Source: Favolaschia claudopus (taxonomy: Eukaryota; Basidiomycota; Agaricomycetes; Agaricales; Mycenaceae). Taken from it: a stretch of DNA of 64,000 nucleotides. The DNA is taken from positions 1,860,001 to 1,924,000 of the forward strand of contig JAWWNJ010000024.1 in assembly GCA_037176885.1 (NCBI GenBank), read 5' to 3'. Numbering within the stretch: the stretch's first letter is position 1; every line of letters begins with the position of its first letter. The notes beneath the pieces were generated by a model. The model saw only the letters and a program-made list of their open reading frames with translations. It was not told where the DNA came from and did not search any database. The position numbers were made by a program, and so were the translations under genes. Positions 19,703 through 31,077 of the stretch are shown one piece after another.

Positions 19703-20944
19703 AGATTTTTGAAATTTATTGCTGCATGTGATCAGGCCAGGGACTATTGCCGGTTGACCCGGCCTTGTGGGAATTAGTTAGTATATGTTTGCTACACCTA
19801 GCGTGGGAATCCTTAGCCTTTCTTCTCTTTGGATTCTCCCTTGCTAGGTGCGCTGTAATGTATTCCTAGTAGCATCTTTAATTAACTTTGGATTCTCCCT
19901 CGCTAGACCCTCGAGACATCTCGGGTCCTAAAGGTTGCCCTTACAAAAAGCTCCATCCACCACCTGAGTAGGTGGGGCACTAACCGGCGGAATGGGAGGT
20001 GAAGCAGAAACAACCCAGCTGAACAATGGCTCGGGTGTAACACTGCATGACTTGGGCGAACCCAAAGCCGACTTGGGAGCAGATTGCTCGGGAGCGCGAT
20101 GCTCGGAACTAGGAGAAGAAGAAATAGAAGTGGAAGACTTACTATTCTCTGTGTGTTCCTCAACAGTAGCACCATTGTTCCGAGTAATAGCCCGAGTAAT
20201 ATAAGGGGAACGACCTCATCTGCGAAGATATTGAGCCATTGCGAGTAGATGAGAGAGTAAGAGGAAAAAAACAAGAGTTGAGACAGGATATGAGACAAGA
20301 GAAAAGCTTTGGTGAGATGGTCGTTGTTGAAGTCGGTAGCAGTGGTTGATCAGACGACGGTTAACCAGAGCAAGCGGCGACGAGAAGCAGAGATACTATT
20401 TAGAAGTCAAAAATATGTGACGAAAGCTTACTGTAAGGCAATAGTTTCGGCACATGAGAGCTAGGTTGTGGCGAACAGAGTGACTAGTTTAAGTTCTAGG
20501 TTCACCAAAAGATTGTATCTAGTACATCTGAGTATTTATAGTAAATAAGTAAGTAAAACAAAGGCGGAATGAAATCATAGATGAGCACAGGATAATGTAG
20601 ACGGAGCGGGAAGTGGATGTAGGTCTAAATACAACACGGTCACGAGATAAAAAAAGAAATGATGGTGTTACAAGGGGATTCCTCAAACATAAGTTTGGAA
20701 GCGAATTCACCCAAAGATCAAGATCAGGCTCTTACCTTACTATGATTCCTTCAAATGAAAAAACAATTTCATATGCACAATTCAACTTTGTTTAAGTAAT
20801 TTGATTGACTGCCCCTTCGATTCAAGGCAGTTATAGTCAAATGCCATGAATTCCTACTATCAGCTTTTGACATATCACTCTTTGTATTATACAAATCCAA
20901 CATGACCATAGATCTACTAAGCATAGGTACTCTGAGTCTCCATC
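19703..20944. other. No gene seen
   Basis: Two short similar phrases (GGATTCTCCCTTGCTAGG / GGATTCTCCCTCGCTAG at about 19832 and 19890) mark a local duplication. No reading frame matches a known family. Downstream of the DUF6535 gene's stop. Confidence 0.45.
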
Positions 20945-23900
20945 CTAAGTTTCAACCACGACTACTAATTTTCTAGCCTCTTTGATGTTGTGATAAGTTT
21001 GTCCCCAAAGAAGAATACAGTCTTTGATTTCTGTCTTAAGCATTTTGGTAGCCAAGGTCCTGACAATTTCTCCGCAAGCTGCCAACATTGGTGTCCTGTT
21101 TTCAGAGGGCAAGCTCTGAATTTGGTCTACAAATCTATGCAATTTTTTATGTAGTGGAATGAACAATTCTTGCATCAGCTGGGTTGCATCATGAACAGTT
21201 TTTTGGACATCCCTATCAAAAATCGCAGAATTGCTACACTCTAGCCATGCAAAGAGACTTTCAGTATCAAGGGGCGCAGCCAAATCAAATGAGGCCCAGA
21301 ACTCAGATAGTGTAACAAACACTAGGCCAATAGCCTCCTCCAAAGGACTCTTTGTGGAGATGCTCAAGTGTGGTACCCAGATTCTCTTGAACACAGCATT
21401 ATATTTTTCCAGATGTTTCCCGTGTATGTTTATGGGTCGAAATCTGTGAATCCAACAACACTTCTCTTTTTTTAGATGAGGTTGCCATTCAGGGATTGTT
21501 GAGAGCAGATAAGCTAAATCAACATAGTCTGGGAACATCACTGAATCCTTCAATATGACAGCAGACAGCAATGCCCACACAGATTGATCCCGAAGTTTCG
21601 GTCCAAGCTCAGGATCTGTATACCAATCATGCACCTTATCTTGTATCAACAGGTGAGCAGCTGTCAACGAGACATCACCTGGTATAGACAAGAGCTGTAC
21701 AAGAAGTTCCAAGCTATCTGTGTATGGTGGGATTCCATGGTTATAGAGAGCACACAAAAGACCATTAAGAGTCTCCACAATATTTTCTTCCTGTTTGTTG
21801 ATAGGACGAGGAATGCTCCTCAATGCATGGTCAATCCAGCTTTCTGCATCCGGAGTGAAACAGGGTGATCCCGACAGGAGCCTGTGATCAGATGGCAATA
21901 AACCAGGTATGCATATAACTTGAATCCAACCATCTGTTTGGGGAAGTGCTTGGCAAAACTCATATCCAAGTTTTTGTCTTTTGGATATTTGTGTAAAGGC
22001 ATTCCATTCTCCGTGGTCTCTGCAGTTACTTGCTAGTTGAAGTGTGAGTTTAAGAACACCAGCAGTAAGCTGCATGTCAATCTGTTTGGACTTGAGTTTA
22101 GACTGCAGTGTCTTCAATATTTTCTCATACAACAAACTGTCATATGCACTGAGTGATAGCAAATTCAGTGTGATAGAAGTGTGATGTATAGATGACAGTA
22201 CCTTTTATCTGCAACTCTTATGTCATGTGAAGAGATAGGACCCTCCACCAAACAGGAGTAGACAACAAAGAGATATTCAGAAAAGCTTGCACGTGTCAAA
22301 CTAGTTTTGGAATCTAGTTTTGCAACCAGGTTCTCTAAGCATCCAATTGGATCACCAGCAAACTTGAATTGAAAAGCCCTCAAGAGCCATGGCTGATTTG
22401 TTATATTTGTTAAACGAGGTGACTTATCTTTACATATCAAGCTGAGAACAACTGCCAGTTCTGGTGACATTTCATTCAGATTAATCCCCAAAAGGAAGTG
22501 TGGTAGATTGGAACTTTGAGTTGACTGGAAACATTGCATAAGCATATATGCCTGGCCAAATTGAGTGGCACGATGATGCATCCCAGTTCGAAGCCTCTGC
22601 AACACATATTCATCCTGTAATGAATCCAGATGATACTCAAAACAACCCAAAAATTGTATCAGATGAACATCCAGTGGGAGGTCCATATCTAATGGCCATT
22701 GCAGATCAAGGGACATATCTGCAGCCTCAGCTAGTAGTGTTGGATCTGTAGAGGTCTCCAGAACCCAACAAACTGCTGGAATGTCAGGAGATAGTATAGC
22801 TCTCTCAAATAGTGGAATTGGCAACCTTGAATCAAGTTTAGCAGATTCAAGTTCAATAGATTGACTGTCAGTTTGGTGTGAAGTGTATCTGGGTAAAAGC
22901 TCTTTGGATTGCTGAATGACAGATGAATAGAATTGCTTGATGTGCTTCACTATTGCAAAGTATTGGAAATAACATTTTTCAAAAAGTCCTTCCACTTTTG
23001 CTTTCAAGTATTTTGGAAATATGGAGGAAGCCATAGTTGATACGAAGGAAAGCATTGTTCTCAGAAATGGTGCAAGAGGTGTCTGGAATGGTGAATCTTT
23101 GAAGAAGACAGCAGATGCAAGAAGTGCCAGGTAGGCTATAGTGCCTGATGCTGTTATCACTAAGACAATATGTGCAAGAACCTTATGTATCTTCCAAAGA
23201 TACACTGATAGTGCAGATGCAAAAAGGAATAATCCCAACTGAAGCAAGAGTGGAAAGGCTTGCATAATGAGTTCAAATCTCCATTTTTGCAAGCCATCCA
23301 ACTTTCTCTGGCGTTCAAGACCTCGGGCATCAATAGTGCCTCGTTCGCCTGCTGCAGAATAGTACATCAGCCATTGCTTTCCTAGGACTGCAAGTAGTGC
23401 TGCAAGGAGTGTTGATCCTAGGCTGATATAGAGGAGACTCTGGGCAATCACAGTGAGTGGGTGGGGTGTTGATTCAAATTCAGGTTGAATTTGTATGATG
23501 AAAGCTGAGGCGACAGCTGAGAAAAGACCAGCCTGTGCATAGTGTCAGATTGGCAAAGGATATACATAAAAGCAACACACAAATATTAGAGATGTATCCA
23601 GATCAGTGCCATACTTTTGCTGGAATTCTTTGTCATATTCACTTCCAAGGTCATTATAGCCTTTCCAGAAAGCTGTTTTCTTGTCAGTCACAGGTGGTTT
23701 TGGCTTGAGATCTGCAATTGCTTTGGACATTCTACGGATTTGTTAAGATCTGCATTCAAAAAGAATTGGACGACAATTTACTCCTGTTGTTCATGGACAA
23801 GGCTTGCAAAGCCCCTTTTAAGCTCTTGAATCAATCTATATGATTTTCAAACTAAGAATGAATCAGTGAAGAAGAACTCATACCTCTCGTTGTCTGATAT

Positions 23901-24055
23901 AGGCTGGGCTTCTGCATCAGTGTGAGATGGGGGACCTTCAGGTGGGGGATCTCTGCTGGCTGTGTGAGTCTTCATATGAGTGCACAACAAGTAAGAGTTG
24001 CTGACCTTTCATTCATAACCAAGGGCAGACAAGCAGTATCCTGACTGGTGCTCAT
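20945..24055 (-). CDS. DUF6535 multi-pass membrane protein
   Basis: Agaricomycete-specific membrane protein of unknown function. Model complement(join(20945..22148, 22202..23532, 23581..23731, 23782..23835, 23884..23952, 24006..24055)) closes at 952 aa with five GT-AG introns of 48-53 nt. The DUF6535 signature runs from about residue 75: AFWKGYNDLGSEYDKEF, KYGTDLDTSLIFAGLFSAV, then SAFIIQIQPE. It is followed by three or four hydrophobic segments (SLLYISLGSTLLAALLAVLG, AFPLLLQLGLFLFASALSVY, VLVITASGTIAYLALLASAV). The long C-terminal two thirds are helical and soluble-looking. The family is expanded in mushrooms and often lies in repeat-rich regions, as here between MITEs. All frames intact. 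Confidence 0.88.
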
Positions 24056-24497
24056 TGTGGGAGGAAACAAGGAGGGGTGAGGGTATAGTGGGAGCATGGG
24101 AACCTGGTTGACAGGCCTCATTGCCAATGCATGTACTCGGGTGCACTTCTCTGACAGCTGGATTGTTACATGTGCACCTCTTGATACAGGGCGGCCAACG
24201 CCACATGAATGTGGTGATTGCGTATCATGAGATCTAGAGATAAATGAAGCTAAATGAAGCCTGAAATCTGACTCATGTGAAACAAACAAGAAATAAATCC
24301 CACACTGGCCGACATATTCTCAGCCTTGGTGGCGGGACTTGATGAAGTTACATAGCAAGGTATGAGATCAGGTGTGTCCAAATCTGACTGCATTCTGATT
24401 GTGCGGGCTTTGTTTAAGAGACATATAACAAAGCAGCGAACATTCTGCAGGGAAAATAGACGTAATATGACTTTCAAAGTGAGAAGGTTCCACAGCA

Positions 24498-25148
24498 TAG
24501 TGTTGGGAAAGTTCGGCTCGGTTCAGGTTCACTTTGTCCCGAACGCTGAACCTGAACGCCCCTTCGCGTTCGGCCAATCACTGAACCTGAACCTGAACTC
24601 GGTGTTCAGGTTCGGTTCGGTGTTCCAACGCGTCCAAACATTTTTGTTGTCGGCCACGTCGGGCAGTCAATTTTTTTTTTGCTAAAAACAATAGCTCACT
24701 TTCACTGGGATGCTTTCAGTGCGTGTATCGGCAGATTTGACCTGGATTTGAATTCAAAAGAGTCGTAAAGAGGAAGAAATTGACTTAACCTCATCATTTT
24801 CCGGACCCGGCAAGCCCAATGTTGTCAATTGGATTGTCATGCCGCCATCTAAACAGTGATCCCTCGCCAGCCGAGCATCCCGTGGAACATCTCCGACGTT
24901 CCGGTGCACCATCTGATCATGATGTGGGTGTGATTTAGTAAGAATAGCGATGGAATTTACTTACTTTGACAGGTTCCGCGTTCGGCGTTCAGACGCGTTC
25001 GAACACAACATATTTTCTCTGAACGCAGAACCGAACCTCGCATTCAGGTTCGACGTGTTGCTGAACCTGAACGCTGAACGCGCGTCCAGTCCAGTTCAGT
25101 TCAGTTCGGCGTTCGGACCAATTTCCGAACCAAACTTTCCCAACACTA
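24498..25148. mobile_element. Non-autonomous hAT element (651 bp)
   Basis: Ends TAGTGTTGGGAAAGTT and its complement AACTTTCCCAACACTA (15-16-bp TIRs) are flanked by a perfect 8-bp duplication CCACAGCA at 24490-24497 and 25149-25156, diagnostic of hAT superfamily insertion. Subterminal regions on both sides are packed with GAACCTGAACG/GTTCAGGTTC and GTTCGG units, typical transposase-binding clusters. No transposase is encoded. The perfect duplication indicates a recent insertion. Confidence 0.92.
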
Positions 25149-25925
25149 CCACAGCAGTGTGTCGGGTCTTGAGTTGATTGATCCTTGAACGGCAATGAGA
25201 ACGAGAGAAAGGGAGGGCAGAAAGAGTGATAGTGTTATATACCAATGTTATACTCTCCACAAAATTGGTAGCCGCGAGAAAGCCCAATTCCTTAGAATGC
25301 GGAATGGAGGCAAAAACAATTTGAACAAGCAATGTGTTGTTCCTTAGTACCCCGCTGCCAGTAACAGGACATTTCTCACATTGAGTTTGAATGACGCTAC
25401 GCATGCTTCAAACCGCTGAGCATCAACCGCCTCACACTACATACAATTGAGCTGTAAATTTGCGGTAGGGAATGATCTCATTCAAACCTCAGAGACCCCA
25501 GAAACACTAGTCTGTTAGTAACCGCGTTACTGTGACAGCTGCTCGAGCTTATTACCAATCGTCAGAGTTTGAATGTATTCCCACGCACTATCCTGCCTTT
25601 CACGTCGCCGCAAATTTATTGAGGCTGAACTTTGGAAGAGGAAGTGCACTCTATATGTATTCTATAGAGTTTCATCTACTCAGAATATGAATTTTGCTTT
25701 TGAATGGTCTCTGGCAGAAAACCCATGATTTGTCAGCAGATTTTTCAATCTCACCTTTCCGCACGTATTTTGCCTGATTTTGGCTAACAGGATCGTTGCA
25801 GAGTGGTCTGATAAGCGTTTCCGAAACAAATCGTCACCAAAAACACGTTCAGTATTGTGGAAAGAGTCTCGAGAAATTTCTGATTATATAATAAGGTCGG
25901 GCAACGATCGGCCGATGGACCTTTT

Positions 25926-25992
25926 TGACAGACTACAACACACCGCAGGTACGAGGACCATTGTGTTGTAGCGTCTGTTTACAAGAGACTAC
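25926..25992 (+). repeat. Dispersed hairpin repeat, copy 1
   Basis: Matches 42794-42862. Core: GACAGACTACAACACA, then CCGCAGGTACGAGGAC, then TGTGTTGT and GTCTGTTT, so the outer blocks pair to form a hairpin. In the second copy the block lies at the right end of a TA-flanked MITE, which suggests copy 1 is the relic of a related MITE end. Confidence 0.7.
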
Positions 25993-26522
25993 AGAAACAC
26001 AGTCGTCCGTTTTAGACAGTCCTTGCGAGTACTGTAAGTGGGTAGTAGTTTGCAGTAAGTAGTTTCCTAAGCACGTAGATCAATGAAAGAATTGCGAATG
26101 CGAGATAGTATATGGCATCAGAGCAGACAATTATTGGACCAGCTAAGTACTTGGAAGGACAGTCAGACGGATTTCGAATCGCGGCGCAGCAGTGTGCAGC
26201 CAGAACATCCGGAGTTCAAGTTTGAGACTCAGAAACTCTCGGGAACGGGTGGGGTGATCTAAAGAAACATTAGAAACATTTCTTTTCTGGCAGGGAGTGA
26301 TTCAAGAGGTCAGCAGGGGGGCCTAGTTTACCTCAGGCTCCGAGACACTCCGCCCGCGCCACAGATGCACCTAGGGAATTTCGAGTACTTTTAAGTACTC
26401 GTTCTTTTCGTTTCGAAGATGAAGTTTTCCAGTGCGAGTGAAAAACCGGTGTATTTTACTTGGTAATTGAGGCCGTTGCGCAGCACGGCAATACAAATCC
26501 TATAATTGAATGATCTCTTGAT

Positions 26523-26577
26523 CAACTCTTCCCTCCTCCTCCTCCTCCTCTCTCTCTCTCTCTCCTCCCCACCCCCA
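26523..26577 (+). repeat. CTC/CT/C-rich microsatellite
   Basis: CTCCTCCTCCTC followed by CTCTCTCTCTCT and a C-rich run with CCACCCCC. Simple repeat; the frames over it on both strands are artefacts. Confidence 0.85.
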
Positions 26578-27260
26578 CCCCCAGACAAGAAGAAAAAAGA
26601 GAAAAGAAAAAATCTAGTTACACAGCAAAAAAGACTGGACGACGGCGCAAACCGAAACTTTGAAGGCATGTATTTGGTGCGAGTCAGCGTTATCAATCAG
26701 CGTTAATATCGCAAATGCAATCATTAATTTCATTGTCAATTTTACGAAAACGGAAAATAGCAAAAAAAAATTGCTTTACTATAAAGGGCGAACAATTTAC
26801 TTGAATAAGATGGAGGACTCGGTGAAATAGGCCCTAACCCTAAATGACAGAAAATTTATTGATGGTGTGGATTCGGCATCAGGCCCCGGAATACCCCAAC
26901 GGCACTGGTTTCCTTGTCTCTTCCACCATCTTCCATCTGCGCAGAGTAACTGTCTCGCTCCCCACACCTTACTCCCTCCCGAACTCAAACCTGAATCTCC
27001 ACCTGCAACTCTTAATCTTGTGCTTTTGAGACTCAATCTCTACTACTTCAACTTCAAGTATTCAACTGAACCCTCCGAGTCGGACCTCAAGACAGTAACA
27101 GACTGCCCTTGGCACCTGCTTGAAAATCAATTCTGTATATCCGGGATCGAGGGAGTTTGGGCGATCAACAGTGTGGTGTGACATGGGTACTTGGTGCGTT
27201 GTCTTCCCTTTTTCAATTTTCATTCCTAATTCACTTCTCAGTCGTAAGATCCCAATGTTA

Positions 27261-27963
27261 CAGCTATTTGCGGAACTTAGGGCGCGGCCGATTTTTTTTC
27301 CCACAAATGACATTTTGCGCATTTCCCTCACTGCGAGCTCAATTCCGCCTCAATGACCGAAATTTAAATATGGACAGGTAGGTATTGCTATTTCTGAGGT
27401 GCCTCTGTATTCAGATTGAGCTTATTCTCGATGGGGTGGCTTTGCTTTCAGAAATACCTGTTTTTCCGAATTTTGACTGCTACAACGCTAGATATGGAGT
27501 TGGCAGGTAGTGGTTATGTCAATAGACTACTGTTAGCTTGCCTTGGATGCTCATCATTTTCTGAAGAGGTATAAGGATGCCACTGAAGCGAAATGAGCGT
27601 TTCGATAAATTGATGGCATCAAACTACTCTGCCTGAGCCAGTACATATTGCGGACGCGCTGTAAGCCATACTCGCACTCAACAGTAAGTAATAAAAGAGC
27701 AGTAGCAACTCTATGGCCACCTGGTAGCGCATTTGACAGTTTGAGAACCAAAATTGAGAAAAACAGCCATTTCTGGAAACAAAGCCACCCCATGGCAAAT
27801 AGTCTCAATCTGAATACAGAGGCACCTCAGAAATAGCAATACCTACCTGCCCATATTTAAATTTCGGTCATTGAGGCGGAATTGAGCTCGCAGTGAGGGA
27901 AATGCGCAAAATGTCATTTGTGGGAAAAAAAATCGGCCGCGCCCTAAGTTCCGCATATAGCTG
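27261..27963. mobile_element. TA-flanked fold-back MITE with CAGCTAT ends (703 bp)
   Basis: Arms of about 195 bp (27261-27460 and 27766-27963) are near-perfect inverted copies starting CAGCTAT, flanked by TA at 27259-27260 and 27964-27965. The middle 300 bp is unique and noncoding. The first five bases CAGCT match the termini of the full mariner element at 1486, as expected if a related transposase mobilises it. Confidence 0.85.
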
Positions 27964-27965
27964 TA

Positions 27966-30900
27966 AACTCCTTTTCCTTTTGGGCTCGTCTGACACTGGA
28001 TTCAAGGGAAGGGGCTCTTGGATGGGCTCATTGCGTAGATCAAGTTCAAATCCCTAGTGTAATGTTGTCCGTTCAATGTCATGTTTACTCGAAACTTGGT
28101 GCTGACACATGGAGTTCATGTCTTATTTTTTTTTCTCTGAATATGTGTTGGAGCTCTTTCGAAACAAAACGAATGTTCTTTGACATCTTTGACTCTAACA
28201 CCTAAAAATACGAGTTCTGCCACGCGAAAGCGACGGCCCTCATCCCCCAAGTATTGGGGTCATGGTTTGGTCATGGTTTTGTTGTTGTCGACAGCCAAAC
28301 GCTGTCTTTCCCACGCTTCTTGTCCTCCAATTGCGACCTAGCTCGGTCAACGACGTACTCCAAGTCAGCCATGCGGAACTTCTTTCTCGTTCTACGCTCA
28401 TGCTGGTGAATGGACAGCTTTACAACCCGGCTGACCTCCGTTCTATGCCAAACTAGAATCTGCTCGTAATCTGAGTAATAAGTTTGCGCTGGTATCGCGT
28501 TTGGGGGTGCGACTGGATAGCAAGATTCGGTCCTGTCAACCCGCTAGCCTCTTGTCTTGGAGCCAGAGGGTTGTTTGTTGGGGATAAACAGCAAAATCAT
28601 CCCTGCACTTGCGGGGTCTCGAATTTCATTGGGATGCATCTTGTAACAGATTCTTGTTCATGAAGTGGGCCAACTACGAGCTCCGGGAGTTGGTTCTTAT
28701 TAGAAGTATGTCACAGGTGCGCTCGAGATTTTATATCGTTTGTCGTCAATATTGACTCGAAAAGTCAGGACAAATTGCTGCTCTCGCTCTATCTTTTTGG
28801 TGCCAAGAGTCACTCGTCGCACGACTTTCGCTGCGATTATATCATTGCCCCCGTTGCTACCCGTCTATCTCCCCATGCACACAACTCGGAGATAGGCTAC
28901 TGCTCCGATGTACTCGATGTTTGCTGCGTCAAGCAACCCCGTCGATCTTCTCTTCCCTTCAACTGGTCTCGCGCCCGCCTCGACGCTATCCCCGTCTGCT
29001 CTCGCGAACAGAGGCTTCTTCGTTTCCCTGGTCACTTCGCACGCGTCTGCCCGCCTCAACTGAATGTGTCCCTGTCTCTTCACCTCCTCCCTAACTCACC
29101 AAATGCCCTCCAGCCACCACCCTTTCGAATATCCCGCGCGACACCGTTCTCCTCTCTCAATACACGCATGCGTGTCGTCCCTCTCATCTACACCCTTTTA
29201 CTGCCCTCGACGCCGCCGCCCCACAATTCGACCATTTCCTGGCCCGCTTCTCCGACCCTCACTCGCGCTCGCTGGCTCTCATGGTGCATCTCACCTCTCA
29301 GCATGCAACCCAGCGCCGCCGTCGGGGCTCGGTGCATCACCACCGTTGCAAGCGATCCGCTCGGCTCAGGGACGAGATGGAGCGGAGCCGCGTTTACCTA
29401 ACAGCGAGTATGATCAGGAACGAATTCACCCGCGCATTCCACCGCCCCGCCCTTTTGCTGGCGGCATCGCGCTTGGGTCGTTGAATCGGTTGTGGGCGGA
29501 AAGAAGCTCCCGTCGTTACGAGAAAATGCAAATGTCCCCACCGGACGCCGCTGTGATTCGGATGGGTACAGGCGGACGTGGTACGGTGCATGAATTCGGT
29601 CGGCTAGTGGATGAGCTGGGAATGAACGTAGTTGGGGCACGATCCACGCTTGCCGGTGTATCGCAGTGGCGCCGCGAGCGCCGAACGATTGCTCGCCCGC
29701 CGGCTGGGTTGGTGTGAAGCTCCTTCCCCGTCTATCCGGCGTCGCTCCCCTTAACCCCGCGTTTTCGTCCTGTCGTGGTTGCCGTACGGAGATTACGGGG
29801 TAGCGGTGGAAGCGGAACGCGCTATCGACGTATCGTCAGTAGGGTGGAGACGTAGATTGCAGATGGATTACAATCTAGCCGGCCGAGCGCTCCGTTCAGC
29901 GTCTGGTGCTGGTGCACCGCACAGAACGGAGGGCGGTGACGTCGGTGTTGCGTGCACGCGCAGCACGAAGTATGCTCGATTGTTCTTCACGGGTTAGTCC
30001 GGACAGAGCTCGTCCGTCTGTGCCTTTCGGCGCGTGGGTGGATGAGATCCGCCACAAGCACCTCCCCGTCGCACCTCTTCGGGTTCTCCGCGGTAACACA
30101 TCAACACCAAGATATCGCCGACATCCACCGTGATTCATCGCACTCAAAGCCACTGCGGCGTCTTGATCCGCCTTTCGTCGCCCAGCATCCATGGCACACC
30201 AACTATGCACACCGACTATGAGATTTCAGAGGCTGCAGCGGTGGATGGACCAGGTGTGTGATTACAATTCATTTCATCTTGAATCTCGAGTAATGACTTT
30301 GTCCTTGACCCTCTAGTCTTGGCAGCCGACCTCCGTGTCAATACTCACCGTCCCACAAATTCCGCCATGCGATATCCCTTGTATCTTTGTGTACATACAA
30401 CACTAGCATGAGGGACGTGACGGGAGAAGCACTCACTACGCACGGCACCTTCGACGGCGGTATTGAGCTCACCTTTTTGATACTGACTTCAAGTGCCACC
30501 TTCGCAGTGTGCACACCCATCGCGTCATGGTCATGGAGGGCGTAGGCGAGGAATCTGCGCATGGTGACGGGCGCATATGTCGCTCTTCCTCGACCCTATC
30601 TCATCACGAGTACCGTATGATACCGAGGACGTCCGTCGCTCGTTCTCGGAGTAGTCGATGAGGAGCGCTCGGACTCTGATCCATCAGACAGGTGCCGCCG
30701 GGTGGGTCGCCATGTGCTATCCGCTCAAAAACGGACAGAGGAAGGGTTTGTGGTGTCGAGGACAAGGTCATTGGTGTCTACGCCTATCGCCTCCCCATCA
30801 AGCTTTCGATGACGAGGTCGACGATCGTGCGCGCGGGTACAGTGGTGGTGTCGGAAAGAGAAACGTACGTGGACGCTTGGGCTCGAGACCGTTCACGACG

Positions 30901-31077
30901 GCGCGGTGTAAACGGCGATGAATTCTCCATGCTTTTCAGAGGTCCGCCAGCCGCCCGTGCATCTGCAAGATGTGGGCGTGCGTGACCACCGTCTATTCAT
31001 CGTCGCGGAGCTCGCTGAGCGACGACTGCATTTCTTTTGGATGGCATTCGCTTCGAACGTGTCAATGGTACAACCAG
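27966..31077. other. No gene supported; gene relics
   Basis: Begins with the relic related to 15830-16260 (28270-28830), then a CG-rich stretch (28830-31060) with overlapping 200-aa frames in different phases that have no recognisable domain and look like antisense or decayed coding DNA. No splice-closed model was found. Confidence 0.4.
28270..28830 (+). repeat. Relic related to 15830-16260
   Basis: Partner of the copy at 15830; shares the CCCACGCTTCTTGTCCTCC block and several later blocks in the same order. See that entry. Confidence 0.5.

Larger units (their letters stand above)
25157..27260. other. No gene supported; repeats and relics
   Basis: Contains a 65-bp hairpin repeat (25926-25992), a CTC/CT microsatellite (about 26523-26570) and a CCCTAACCCTAAA phrase near 26832. 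Open frames are short and unrecognised. Confidence 0.45.

Noticed and set aside
28775..29717. Overlapping 208- and 217-aa plus-strand frames
   Set aside because: No recognisable domain, no splice support, two frames equally open in CG-rich DNA; probably non-coding or decayed.
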